Shown: one piece after another, positions 16,408-25,237 of the stretch
Layout of the letters: each line of letters starts with the position of its first letter
Position numbering within the stretch: the first letter of the stretch is position 1
Assembly: GCF_900101345.1 (NCBI RefSeq)
Contig: NZ_FMUX01000015.1
Coordinates: forward strand, 100,617-164,616
DNA from: Desulfoluna spongiiphila
GTDB lineage: Bacteria; Desulfobacterota; Desulfobacteria; Desulfobacterales; Desulfolunaceae
Direction of reading: 5' to 3'
DNA: 64,000 nt
The notes under the pieces: generated by a model
Databases searched by the model: none
Told to the model about the DNA's origin: nothing
Seen by the model: only the letters and a program-made list of their open reading frames with translations
Translations under genes and position numbers: made by a program

Positions 16408-17664
16408 CTATTTCTTTTTCCGCACCACGCGGCGGACTTTGCGCACGCGACGGGTCCCCGACGGGGCGGCCTTTTTCTCCTGGGGAGGCTCCAGACCCTG
16501 CTGCTTGAAGGAACACACGGACCGGGGACACGCAAGGCCGTCGCCCTCGTCGTTTTCCACGAGAAACGGGTTTTTGCAGATGGGACAGGCAAAGGGATAA
16601 GGCCGCTTCCAGGTCACGAAACCGCAGGAGCGGTTGTCGCACCGGTAAAAGGTCTTGCCGTGGTCCGTTGAGCGGGTCTCCAGTTTCCCGACATTGCAGA
16701 CCGGGCACCCAAGGGACAGGTTTTCTTCAAACCTGGCAATGGCAGCGGCGATATCATCCTCACTGTCGCCATGGGTCAGGCGCTCGGCCGTTTCTTTCTC
16801 AGGGTGTCCGTCCCCGGGATCAGCCGATCCTTTTCGACTGCGTTCTTCTTCAAGGCGTTTTTTCTCAAGAAGAAGCTCGTTCTTCTGGCGCTCCAGCTCC
16901 ATCTTTTCCCGCTGGATGGCCAAAAATGCTTCCCGCTGGATCTCTTCCTGGGAGGGTTTTGGGGCCGCAGGCTCGGGCTTGGGTACCTCCGGGGCGTCTT
17001 CTGGGCCCTCCTGACGGTCAGCGTGATCATCCGGTGAGACCACAAGGGTCCTCAGGGCCCCTTTGGTGGCCAGGGGAGTCACCTCCTGAACATTGAGGGC
17101 CTGCCCTCTCTCTTCGGTCAGACGTTTTCGAATGGAGGCGATTCGCTTCAGGAACCGCTCACGCCGGGCTTCGGCTTCGGCAGGATCTTCCCTGTGCGGC
17201 GAATCATCGTCATCGGCTCCACGGTCCATAAGGGTCTGGTCCACCTGATTCAAGGCCTTATCAAGGTCGTTGCGTCCATCCAGAAGTTCCTGGAGGATCT
17301 GCACAAGAAAGGCAGGCAGAACAATCCCGGGCATCTTCGGATAGGCGGCATCCAGCCCGGCCATCAGGCACCGGGCCATCTCTCCCACTTCCGGGGCGTC
17401 CTCGGAACCTGCAAGGAGCCCTTCCTGGCGCAGCAACCCCACCACTTCGGAGGTCCGACCTTCGGTTACAAGGCCAAGCTCCACCGCCTCTTCCACCACA
17501 TCCTGAAGGGAAAACCCGGAGCCCTCTTCCGCATGGACCAGCACAAGAAGCGCAAAGGCATCGATGCTGGGGCCGATGCGCTGCCACACCGGGGTGTACC
17601 CCTCCACGCCCGTCAACCGTGTCTGGACATGGAATTCAAAGGTATCTTTTAAACCGACATTCAT
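16408..17664 (-). CDS. Zinc-ribbon protein of unknown function (topoisomerase-type C4 fingers)
   Basis: 418 residues. I do not recognise the first 170 residues (a mixed helical domain). The middle (about 180-300) is highly charged with a likely coiled coil rich in Glu, Lys and Arg. The C-terminal part has two C4 zinc ribbons like those at the end of type I topoisomerases: CPVCNVGK..CDNRSCGF and CPICKNPF..CPRSVC. The tail is strongly basic (RRVRKVRRVVRKKK), suggesting nucleic-acid contact. No topoisomerase catalytic domain is present. It is the last gene of a ParA-like/small protein/zinc-ribbon cluster. ATG 17664 is chosen over a TTG at 17667. Confidence 0.8.
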   Translation of the reverse strand: MNVGLKDTFEFHVQTRLTGVEGYTPVWQRIGPSIDAFALLVLVHAEEGSGFSLQDVVEEAVELGLVTEGRTSEVVGLLRQEGLLAGSEDAPEVGEMARCLMAGLDAAYPKMPGIVLPAFLVQILQELLDGRNDLDKALNQVDQTLMDRGADDDDSPHREDPAEAEARRERFLKRIASIRKRLTEERGQALNVQEVTPLATKGALRTLVVSPDDHADRQEGPEDAPEVPKPEPAAPKPSQEEIQREAFLAIQREKMELERQKNELLLEKKRLEEERSRKGSADPGDGHPEKETAERLTHGDSEDDIAAAIARFEENLSLGCPVCNVGKLETRSTDHGKTFYRCDNRSCGFVTWKRPYPFACPICKNPFLVENDEGDGLACPRSVCSFKQQGLEPPQEKKAAPSGTRRVRKVRRVVRKKK

Positions 17665-17759
17665 CAATCACACTCACTGTCTTAGCTGACGGCATCATGG
17701 ACGGCGGCCTCCCTGCGGTTGAAAAGGGATCAGCCTCTGCGCCACGTGCCTGTTGCGGT

Positions 17760-18110
17760 TTATTCGGTATCCGGGGAGGCATCGTCCGGGGAGACCACTC
17801 CGGCCACCACATCCACACAGCGGCCATCCCGACCGATCATCAGAGATAGGGTAATGCGAGCCTGAAAATCCATCTGGTAGGCGATACGGTCTTCTTTAAC
17901 CGTGAGGTGACCCTCCTTGAACTCAATGTCATCCTGAAGCGAGAGCCCGTACTTCTCTTCCAGCAGCTTTTCGATAACGTCCCAGTCAAGGCTGCCGGTG
18001 ACAATGTCCATCAGATCCCGTTCGCCCTTTTGAAAGGCGTCATCGGGAACCAGTTTGTTCTCTTTTTCTTCTTCGGCCATGGTCTTGCCATCCAAATCGG
18101 CCTGATACAT
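17760..18110 (-). CDS. Small acidic protein of unknown function
   Basis: 116 residues, acidic, without signal peptide or membrane segment. It begins MYQADLDGKT and shows an amphipathic helix around LDWDVIEKLLEEKYGLSL, then a beta-rich stretch ending in VVAGVVSPDD. No family is recognised. It lies 12 bases after the ParA-like gene and 95 bases before the zinc-ribbon gene on the same strand, so the three are probably one operon. A start at the internal ATG (18080) is possible. Confidence 0.7.
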   Translation of the reverse strand: MYQADLDGKTMAEEEKENKLVPDDAFQKGERDLMDIVTGSLDWDVIEKLLEEKYGLSLQDDIEFKEGHLTVKEDRIAYQMDFQARITLSLMIGRDGRCVDVVAGVVSPDDASPDTE

Positions 18111-18122
18111 CGCATTTCTCCA

Positions 18123-18860
18123 TCATGGGACTGTCGCCGCCTCCGTCATCTCCCGTGCCAGATCCAAACATGCTTGGGCCCCGGGGGACATCACATCCAC
18201 CAGGGCAGCGGGAGTTTCGGTTGCCATCCCTTTCCGAACGGCGTCGCAATCAGGCAGTCGACCGACGAATTGCATGCCGGCTTCATCCGGGACCGGATCT
18301 GAAGGCCCCAGTGTCACAAACCCTATCCCTTTCAGGTCCGGGTTCAAATACTTTAATACTTCATCGACACAATGCCCGGCCTCCTTGAGCTGAGAGTTGC
18401 GATCCCAGCCCGGATGAAGGGGGACCAGGGCCATGTCCGATGCCGCAAGGGCACTTTTCACAAAAAAACCGTTCCCTGAAGGGGTATCAATGATTACGCG
18501 ACCATACCCTTCTCCGGGTTTGCGAAGACTCAAGCCCAGGACCTTCTCTTTTTCAGGATTGAAGGCCAAAAATTTTTCCGCCTCTTTTTCACCCGAGAGT
18601 GCCGGTATCACGTCAAGGTACGGGGTACACCCGGGGACAATGGCCCCCCTCAGCCCCACAAACCCACTGAGGACATCGGCAACACCCCAGGCAGGTTTTT
18701 TGTGTTTTCCCATCAGTATGCGCGACCCCGCACCGGATGAGGTACAGTCCACATAAAGGGTTCGAATTTCAAGGAGAGCAAAGGAAAAGGCCAGGTTCAC
18801 GGCCAGGGTCGTCTTGCCGGAATCGCCCAGTGGATTCAGGAGTGCGATGGTGTGATGCAT
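18123..18860 (-). CDS. ParA/MinD-family ATPase with altered Walker A
   Basis: 245 residues of the SIMIBI class. The P-loop reads NPLGDSGKTTLAVNLA: the GKT of Walker A is intact, but the signature lysine of the deviant ParA/MinD motif (KGGxGKT) is replaced by Leu and the next Gly by Asp. A switch-like VIIDTPSGNG (Walker B region) and the ADxALVPLHP strand are present. Proteins with the signature Lys form ATP-sandwich dimers; its loss suggests altered dimerisation. No ParB or MinE partner is adjacent, only two unrecognised genes. A partitioning or localisation role is inference. Confidence 0.82.
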   Translation of the reverse strand: MHHTIALLNPLGDSGKTTLAVNLAFSFALLEIRTLYVDCTSSGAGSRILMGKHKKPAWGVADVLSGFVGLRGAIVPGCTPYLDVIPALSGEKEAEKFLAFNPEKEKVLGLSLRKPGEGYGRVIIDTPSGNGFFVKSALAASDMALVPLHPGWDRNSQLKEAGHCVDEVLKYLNPDLKGIGFVTLGPSDPVPDEAGMQFVGRLPDCDAVRKGMATETPAALVDVMSPGAQACLDLAREMTEAATVP

Positions 18861-18994
18861 GGCACAGGCCTCTTCATTTTAGATGCGGGGGCACAAAAAA
18901 ATAAATAATTAACAGGCATTACCCACGTAGACATAGCACACCCGGGCGGCAATGTGAACCGGCATCGCTACCAGGGTGAACGCATTTGTTTTTA

Positions 18995-19355
18995 GCCTCC
19001 GGCGGCCCTGCCGGGGGCTAAACTTTTAAAAAGTTTAATAAACAGGCTTTAAAAAACAGATTCAGACCAATCAAAATCAATAGCGAATGTGATTTTTCCT
19101 GAGGAACGAAGGGGAAAGCGCATTCGCAACCTGCTTTCGAGGTTGCACACCTTGCCGCCGGAATTATTCCGGTTAAAGTCAAGCGAACCCCAAACGCCCT
19201 TCATCGTGTTTCCAGAATGATGAAATGGTCCTCTCCTGCGAAAACAGTTGCCACATGTCACACATCACGCGAATGCCCCGAGAGCGCTTGCAGAATGGAT
19301 GCCTCCATGCATTCGCCATAGGGTTTCAAGGTGCCCCCACCTTGCCGCCGGAGGC
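18995..19355 (+). repeat. 361-bp composite repeat, left copy
   Basis: Begins with a B end (GCCTCCGGCGGCCCTGCCGG), passes through an inverted A module (CTGAGGAACGAAGGGG), a linker with GTTAAAGTCAA, and ends with a variant A module closed by CCGCCGGAGGC at 19345-19355. The same modules in the same order occur inverted at 23966-24330. The 766-bp region before the acidic-repeat gene holds this repeat and little else. Confidence 0.9.
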
Positions 19356-19626
19356 ATTGCTTTTGTTTTTCCTGAGCCCTCTTGGCCCTGTGGTTCATCC
19401 GACATTAAACATAGAAGGCACCGCCCTTGGATATTACCCTCAATGCGTTCGCCCTGGCATCGCTACCATCCCCAAGGATTCCAAACGTCATAAAACCATG
19501 AAGTCCCCCTCTGCACGCCGCGGCCTCCCCGGTATTGTGACCCATGCCCGATTGGGTTATGGTGCGTTTCAGGGAACCATTTGCGGGCACAGGACACAAA
19601 CCGGGAGCATTGCCGAGACGCGCCAC

Positions 19627-21753
19627 ATGAATTCAGACTCTTTTCACAACGCCACATTCACCCCCGAAGCCATGGACGAGGTCATCGAACACCTCGGCTA
19701 CTCCAGGCACTCCCGAAACATGGCGTACCTCAAGGCCCTCCTCGCCCATGCCGGCACAGAGGAAGGGTACGGCTCCCAGCCCATGGACTCAGACCGCCTT
19801 GTCCAAGCCATCTGGAATACCGAAGATCCCGGGCAGCTTCGGTCCAGGCGCAAGAACCTCAGCACCATCCGCTCCTCCGTAAACAGGGATTTATCCCGCC
19901 TTTATAAAGACGGAAACAACCCGGAAGGCGTCACCATTTCACCGGAACACGCCCTGGTTGTATCCCAGGAGGCCAAGGAAGCCCTGTACGCGCCCTTTGC
20001 AAACCACTTTACCAACGCAAACAGCCCGGAAATCGAAAAGGCCAGCGCCCTGCTGGACGCCCTGGCCGAGATGGCCGAAAAGGGCGGCCCCCTGCTCGAC
20101 AGCACGGAAGGCCTCGCGGAAAAGCTGAAACGTGCGGTAAAAGCCTTGGAAAAAGGCGGCGCGTTACCCGAGCTTGAAGAAAAAGAGGCCCCTGAAGAGG
20201 TCTCCGATGAGGAGATCGAAGAAGTTGAGGAAGCCGAGGACGAGGAGACCGAGATCCTCGATGAAGAGGATGAGCTTGAAGAACTCCCCGAAGAAGAGTT
20301 TGAAGAGGTCGAGGAGGATGAAGGCGAAGAACTCGACATCCTCGATGAAGAAGATGAGCTGGAGGAGATCCCCGACGAGGAGTTCGAAGAGGTCGAGGAG
20401 GACGAAGACGAAGAACTCGACATCCTCGATGAAGAAGATGAGCTTGAGGAGATCCCTGACGAGGAGTTCGAAGAGGTCGAGGAGGACGAAGATAAAGAGC
20501 TCGACATCCTGGATGAAGGGGATGAACTTGAGGAGATCCCTGACGAGGAGTTCGAAGAGGTCGAGGAGGACGAAGATGAAGAGCTTGACATCCTGGATGA
20601 AGAGGATGACCTCGAAGAGATCCCCGAAGACGACATCGAAGAAATGGAGGAAGCAGAAGATGACGAGCTCGACATCGTAGATGAAGACGAGGACCTCGAA
20701 GAGATCCCCGAAGACGACATCGAAGAGGTGGAGGAAGCCGAGGATGATGAGCTCGACATCGTAGATGAAGACGAGGACCTCGAAGAGATCCCCGAAGACG
20801 ACATCGAAGAGGTGGAGGAGGCAGAAGACGACGAGCTCGACATCATAGATGATGACGAGGACCTTGAAGAAATCTCCGACGATGACATCGAAGAGGTGGA
20901 GGACGTGGAGGATGAGGACCTCGAAGACACCTCACCATGGGCCGCCGATGAAGATCCCGACGCCATGCAGGAACGCGCCGACCGGTTTGATGCGCTGCTC
21001 AACGAATCCGAACGGTATTACAACCGCTATATCCACATCCCCACCGGGCGCTACCCCGCCTTGGACCCGGTAACCGGCGAAGAGACCCTTGCTGACTTAG
21101 AGGAGTTCCTTGCGGGTAAATACCCTGTCACCAACGCCCTTTTTGAAGTGTTCATCGGTCGCACCGGCTACAAGACAACTGCGGAAGAGCGGGGCTTCGG
21201 CGCGGTGTACGAACCGCGCCTGACCCGGCAGTCCCGAGGCAAGGGCATCAGCCTCTCCACAAGCAAAGGGCTGCGCCTCATTCGCGGGGCCAACTGGTAC
21301 AAGCCCTCCGGGGCACGGTCATCGGTACACACCAGCGCCCACCACCCGGTGGTCCAGGTGAGCTACGAAGACGCCATGGCCTTTGCGTCGTGGTCCGGCA
21401 AACGGCTCCCGACCCTGGCTCAGTGGCTTGCCACAGGGGGACGCACAGCCACCCCCTACCCCTGGGGAGATGCCTGGGGCAGTCACCTCTGCAACACCGA
21501 AGAGGTGGGGGCCGGCGGCACCCTTCCCGTGGACACCTTCCCCAAGGGCGCCAGCCCCTTCGACGTCTACGACCTCATGGGCAACACCATGGAGTGGGTC
21601 AGCGACCTGCTCCCTGAAAAAGGGGGAGAGCCTGTCAAGACGGCCGTGGGAGGCAGCTTCCTGTCCGACCGAACCTTGACGCGCCAGCAGTTACAGATCT
21701 TAGACACCCGGTTTTCATCCAATGTCCTGGGCTTTCGCTGTGTCGGATGGTAG
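19627..21753 (+). CDS. Acidic-repeat protein with C-terminal SUMF1 (FGE-like) domain
   Basis: 708 residues from ATG 19627. Residues 1-185 are a helical domain I do not recognise. Residues about 190-434 are eight 28-residue repeats, almost wholly Glu and Asp, with a hydrophobic core pattern ELDILDEEDELEEIPDEEF. Residues about 455-708 form a formylglycine-generating-enzyme-type domain: GKYPVTNALF, HPVVQVSYEDAMAF, GKRLPTLAQW, NTMEWV and GFRCVGW. The usual RGGSW..C region reads VGGSFLSDRT, so the catalytic cysteines of true FGE are absent and a binding role is more likely. A longer frame to 19225 includes repeat sequence. Ribosome site is weak. Confidence 0.82.
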   Translation: MNSDSFHNATFTPEAMDEVIEHLGYSRHSRNMAYLKALLAHAGTEEGYGSQPMDSDRLVQAIWNTEDPGQLRSRRKNLSTIRSSVNRDLSRLYKDGNNPEGVTISPEHALVVSQEAKEALYAPFANHFTNANSPEIEKASALLDALAEMAEKGGPLLDSTEGLAEKLKRAVKALEKGGALPELEEKEAPEEVSDEEIEEVEEAEDEETEILDEEDELEELPEEEFEEVEEDEGEELDILDEEDELEEIPDEEFEEVEEDEDEELDILDEEDELEEIPDEEFEEVEEDEDKELDILDEGDELEEIPDEEFEEVEEDEDEELDILDEEDDLEEIPEDDIEEMEEAEDDELDIVDEDEDLEEIPEDDIEEVEEAEDDELDIVDEDEDLEEIPEDDIEEVEEAEDDELDIIDDDEDLEEISDDDIEEVEDVEDEDLEDTSPWAADEDPDAMQERADRFDALLNESERYYNRYIHIPTGRYPALDPVTGEETLADLEEFLAGKYPVTNALFEVFIGRTGYKTTAEERGFGAVYEPRLTRQSRGKGISLSTSKGLRLIRGANWYKPSGARSSVHTSAHHPVVQVSYEDAMAFASWSGKRLPTLAQWLATGGRTATPYPWGDAWGSHLCNTEEVGAGGTLPVDTFPKGASPFDVYDLMGNTMEWVSDLLPEKGGEPVKTAVGGSFLSDRTLTRQQLQILDTRFSSNVLGFRCVGW
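20190..20925 (+). repeat. Eight 84-bp in-frame tandem repeats
   Basis: Units of 84 bp inside the acidic-repeat gene, for example CTCGACATC at 20332 and 20416. Units 2-5 (DEEFEEVEEDED type) and 6-8 (DDIEEVEEAEDD type) form two subfamilies, showing expansion by duplication. Confidence 0.9.
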
Positions 21754-21837
21754 ATCTCGACACAGGGCTTCCGGCAATGGTATGGTTACACGAACTATAT
21801 CAGCGACACCTAAGTGAATGATGCGAAGGAGACACCT

Positions 21838-22953
21838 GTGAACGACATCTATCGGAAACGACTCGATACACTTCAAGACACTTTGAGCCGCAACGGCTTT
21901 GACGCCTGCCTCATCATGCAGGAAGAAAATAGAAGGTACTTAAGCGGCTTCACCGGAGAGGACAACAGCGTGGACGAATCCGCCGGTGCCCTTCTCATCG
22001 GGCCCAAGGGGCTCATCCTGGCCACCGACTCCCGCTTTGAACTCCATGCCATCCATGAGGCTCCTCTTTTTGACGTCCATGTGTACAAAACCGGCCTGGA
22101 CAAAGACCTCCCCGAGCTCCTTGACCGTGTGGGTGCCAGCCGTGTCGCCTTTGAAGAGACCCGGGTCTCCGTGGGTCGGTTCAACGCCTTTGCCGCCGCC
22201 CTGAAAAAAAGCGGGTCCACAGCAGAGCTGGTGGCCCACGAAGACATGACCGCTCCCATGCGTGCCATAAAAAGCGCCGATGAAATACAGACCATGCGGG
22301 AGGCCCTGGCCATCGCAGAGGCCGCGTTTTCGGCCGTAAAAGCCAACCTGACCCCGGGCCTTACTGAAAAAGCCATCGCCTGGGAGATGGAAAAAGAGAT
22401 GAGAAGCCGCGGTGCCGATGGCCTTTCGTTTCCAACCATTGTCGCCTCAGGCCCCAACGCCGCCCTTCCCCACGCCGTCCCCGGAGATCGGAAGGTGGCC
22501 CCTGGAGAACCCCTGCTCATCGATTGGGGATCCCGGTACAACGGATACTGCAGCGACTCCACCCGCACGGTTGTCCTGGGGAGCCCCTGCGATACCTTTA
22601 AACGCGTCTTCGATACCCTCTTTGAGGCCCAGGCCCGAGCCATCGACGCCATCTGCGACGGTGCCAGCGGCAAAACCGTGGACGCCGTGGCCCGAGGGTT
22701 CATTGAACAGACCTTCCCCGACGGCTTCGGCCATGGCCTGGGACACGGCGTTGGCCTTGAGATCCATGAGGCACCCCGCCTGAGCTATCTCAAGGATCAC
22801 ACCCTCAAAGCAGGGATGGTGGTCACCGTGGAACCCGGCATCTACCTCCCCGAATGGGGGGGCATCCGCCTGGAAAACATGGTCCTTGTTACGGAAAACG
22901 GAGCCGAGGTCCTCAACACCCTGGACTACCGAGACCACATCGTAGCGATTTAA
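21838..22953 (+). CDS. M24-family aminopeptidase (Xaa-Pro type)
   Basis: 371-residue creatinase/aminopeptidase P-like metallopeptidase. An N-terminal creatinase domain (about 1-135, with RRYLSGFTGED) is followed by a pita-bread catalytic domain. Metal ligands are visible in LIDWGSRYNGYCSDSTRT (two Asp), GFGHGLGHGVG (His), TVEPGIY (Glu) and IRLENM (Glu). The GTG at 21838 is preferred because GAAGGAG lies 6 bases before it; an ATG-like frame start at 21814 lacks one. It removes N-terminal residues preceding proline from peptides in the cytosol. Confidence 0.93.
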   Translation: MNDIYRKRLDTLQDTLSRNGFDACLIMQEENRRYLSGFTGEDNSVDESAGALLIGPKGLILATDSRFELHAIHEAPLFDVHVYKTGLDKDLPELLDRVGASRVAFEETRVSVGRFNAFAAALKKSGSTAELVAHEDMTAPMRAIKSADEIQTMREALAIAEAAFSAVKANLTPGLTEKAIAWEMEKEMRSRGADGLSFPTIVASGPNAALPHAVPGDRKVAPGEPLLIDWGSRYNGYCSDSTRTVVLGSPCDTFKRVFDTLFEAQARAIDAICDGASGKTVDAVARGFIEQTFPDGFGHGLGHGVGLEIHEAPRLSYLKDHTLKAGMVVTVEPGIYLPEWGGIRLENMVLVTENGAEVLNTLDYRDHIVAI

Positions 22954-23041
22954 AATCAGGCCTGCCGGGGCCAGGAGATCATCCTCCCCTGCCCCGGCAC
23001 CCATCACCTATAACCTGACGTCCCTATTATCTGATTTTTCC

Positions 23042-23941
23042 ATGCCCCCTCTCCTCAACCAACACATCGACCAATTCATCACCCACCTTCGTGTGGAGCG
23101 AGGCCTGGCGGACCTGAGTGTCGAGGCCTATGCATCGGACCTGTCCCGATACGCAGATTTCCTGGAAGAAAACGGCATGCAGGAGGCCACCGAGGACGAC
23201 ACCTACGCCATCTTAAAACACATGATCGGCTTACGGGGTGAGGGCCTGGGCGCCCGTTCCAGGGCGCGGCACCTAGTGTCCATCCGCTCCTTTTATCGGT
23301 TCCTTGCCGAGGAGAAGGTCCTTGCCAGCGATCCGTCGAGCCTCATCGAGTTTCCCAAAACAGGCCTCAAACTGCCCGACACCCTCTCGATCCCGGAGGT
23401 TGAAAAGCTCCTGGACGCCCCGGAGACCACAACGGCCCGCGGCATGCGGGACGCCGCCATGATCGAGCTGCTCTACGCGGCAGGGCTCAGGGTCTCGGAG
23501 CTCATTCATCTCACCCTCAACGACATCAACCTGGAGGCCGGTTTTGTGCGCGTCTTCGGCAAAGGGGCCAAAGAACGCGTTGTGCCCATGGGGCAATACG
23601 CCATGGACAAACTGCGGACCTATCTCACGACGGCCCGCCCCCTGCTTTTGAAACACCACACAAGCAGCACCCTGTTCGTGGCCCGTGCCGGCAAGCCCAT
23701 GACCCGTCAGGGATTCTGGAAGCTGCTGAACAAGTACACCGCACTGGCAGGCCTGACGGGCCGCATCAGCCCACACACCCTGCGCCACTCCTTTGCGACA
23801 CACCTTCTTATGGGGGGCGCCGACCTGCGCGTGGTGCAGGTCATGCTCGGGCACACAGACATCTCCACCACGCAAATTTACACCCATATCACCGGAGACC
23901 ACCTCCGGACCATGCACCGAACCTGTCACCCGAGAGGGTAA
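23042..23941 (+). CDS. xerD: Tyrosine recombinase XerD
   Basis: 299 residues, standard Xer size. The N-terminal SAM-like core-binding domain (about 1-90) begins QHIDQFITHLRVERGLA. The catalytic domain has all key residues: Arg in AGLRVSEL, Lys in GKGAKERVVPMG, HTLRHSFATHLL (His and Arg), GHTDISTTQIYTH (His and the Tyr nucleophile). The likely role is dimer resolution at dif with XerC. It follows the M24 peptidase by 88 bases and lies at the inner edge of the right composite repeat, so a role in a local element cannot be excluded but is less likely. Confidence 0.92.
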   Translation: MPPLLNQHIDQFITHLRVERGLADLSVEAYASDLSRYADFLEENGMQEATEDDTYAILKHMIGLRGEGLGARSRARHLVSIRSFYRFLAEEKVLASDPSSLIEFPKTGLKLPDTLSIPEVEKLLDAPETTTARGMRDAAMIELLYAAGLRVSELIHLTLNDINLEAGFVRVFGKGAKERVVPMGQYAMDKLRTYLTTARPLLLKHHTSSTLFVARAGKPMTRQGFWKLLNKYTALAGLTGRISPHTLRHSFATHLLMGGADLRVVQVMLGHTDISTTQIYTHITGDHLRTMHRTCHPRG

Positions 23942-23965
23942 GCAACTGTTCAGCTTTAAAATACA

Positions 23966-24330
23966 GCCTCCGGCGGCAAGGTGGGGGCACCTTGAAGCCC
24001 TATGGCGAATACATGGAGTCAGTCGTTTCACATACGCTTTCAGGGCATTCGCGTGATGTGTGACATCTGGCACCCGTTTTTGCTGGAGAGGCCCATTCCA
24101 TACTTCAGGAAACACGATAGCAGGTATTTGGAATTCGTTTGACTTTAACCGGAATAACTCCGGCGGCAAGGTGTGCCACCTCCTTGAAAGCTGGTTCCAA
24201 ATGCGCTTTCCCCTTCGTTCCTCAGAAAAAATCACATCCGCCTTTAAAGTAGAATTCATTCAAAAAGATTTTTTAAAACCTGTTTGTTAAACTTTTTAAA
24301 AGTTTAGCCCCCGGCAGGGCCGCCGGAGGC
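23966..24330 (-). repeat. 365-bp composite repeat, right copy (inverted)
   Basis: Inverse of 18995-19355 with the same module order, including the linker TTGACTTTAAC and GATGTGTGACATCTGG. It ends in a B end at 24330, followed by ATAAGCTGAATAGTTAC. The two copies face each other across 4.6 kb holding three genes. Confidence 0.9.
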
Positions 24331-24658
24331 ATAAGCTGAATAGTTACGAGGGTAAAAACCTTTACAGACGGTGACCGCGCCTTTATGATTAAAACATGGT
24401 TTTGTTGATCAGGGTCAACACCATCGCAGCTGCAACGTCCCTGCCTTGCTTTTCCTGCGATACCTTCACCCCGGGGTGTCCCCGCATCTGGCCCGACGCA
24501 AGCCCTTGTACCCGGGATGTTTTCACACAATCCCCCCGGCAACTTTTTTATCAATGGGTCCGGGTGATTCGCCCGAAGGTCCCCCGCGTTGTTGATGCGC
24601 AATCAAACAGGACGGCGGACAAGGCACGAATCGTTCGGCAAGCAATAGATGTGATCGC
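24331..24658. other. Gap with no supported feature
   Basis: 328 bases between the composite repeat and the SHOCT gene. Apart from the GTAACTATTCAG-type repeat flank at its left end I see no gene, strong promoter or structured RNA. Confidence 0.5.
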
Positions 24659-25150
24659 ATGAAAAGCAATAAACGCACCGACTCGCCAGGGGTCATGAAA
24701 AGCCTCTTTATGGTCTACCTGATTCTGGGCGGCCACATTCTCCTCATCGTAGCCCTCTGCTTTTTTGTCCTCTTCTTCCGAGGCCTCGTCAATTACCTGC
24801 CCTGGATTTTCCTGGGAGGGGTCAGCCTCATCGGGCTGACGGCCTATTTCATTTACAAGCGCATGAAGACCGAAGGCAAAGCGCTCCGGGAGATCCTCGC
24901 CCTGCCCATGCTCCAAGGCAAGACCGTGGAGATCAGTGTGCTCGGAGGGCTCGCATCCGTTCGGGTTGAGGACCCGAATGCTCAGCAGCCCCTGTCCATC
25001 GACGCGGGTCCCCGTGCCCAGGCGCCCCCCATCCATGCCCTTCCCCCGTCCAGCCATGTGACCGAGCTTCTGGAGCTGGCCCACCTGCTGGACAACAACC
25101 TCATCACCCTGGATGAGTACAACAAGGCCAAAAAGAAAATCATCAACTGA
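24659..25150 (+). CDS. Two-helix membrane protein with C-terminal SHOCT domain
   Basis: 163 residues. Two membrane helices lie at about 15-40 and 44-67, followed by a cytosolic linker and a C-terminal SHOCT motif (about 134-163: LLELAHLLDNNLITLDEYNKAK), a short helical unit usually found at protein ends and thought to aid oligomerisation. Function unknown. It ends at a bidirectional terminator shared with galE. Confidence 0.82.
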   Translation: MKSNKRTDSPGVMKSLFMVYLILGGHILLIVALCFFVLFFRGLVNYLPWIFLGGVSLIGLTAYFIYKRMKTEGKALREILALPMLQGKTVEISVLGGLASVRVEDPNAQQPLSIDAGPRAQAPPIHALPPSSHVTELLELAHLLDNNLITLDEYNKAKKKIIN

Positions 25151-25170
25151 GCCTCTCCTTTTCACGCAAA

Positions 25171-25211
25171 ATAAAACCCCGACCCACACGGTGTGTGAAT
25201 CGGGGTTTTTT
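25171..25211. terminator. Bidirectional terminator (SHOCT gene / galE)
   Basis: AAAACCCCGA pairs with TCGGGGTTTT, loop containing a CACAC/GTGTG inner stem, with an A run before and a T run after. It serves both convergent genes. Confidence 0.88.
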
Positions 25212-25237
25212 ATGGTCTTTTGCGTACTATGACGTCC

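Noticed and set aside
19225..19626. Longer N-terminus for the SUMF1 protein
   Set aside because: The first 134 codons translate the composite repeat and its flank; the domain starts at 19627.
20174..20680. Lys/Arg/Ser-rich frame of 168 codons, and the 366-codon poly-Ser frame on the minus strand
   Set aside because: Frame shadows of the acidic tandem repeats.
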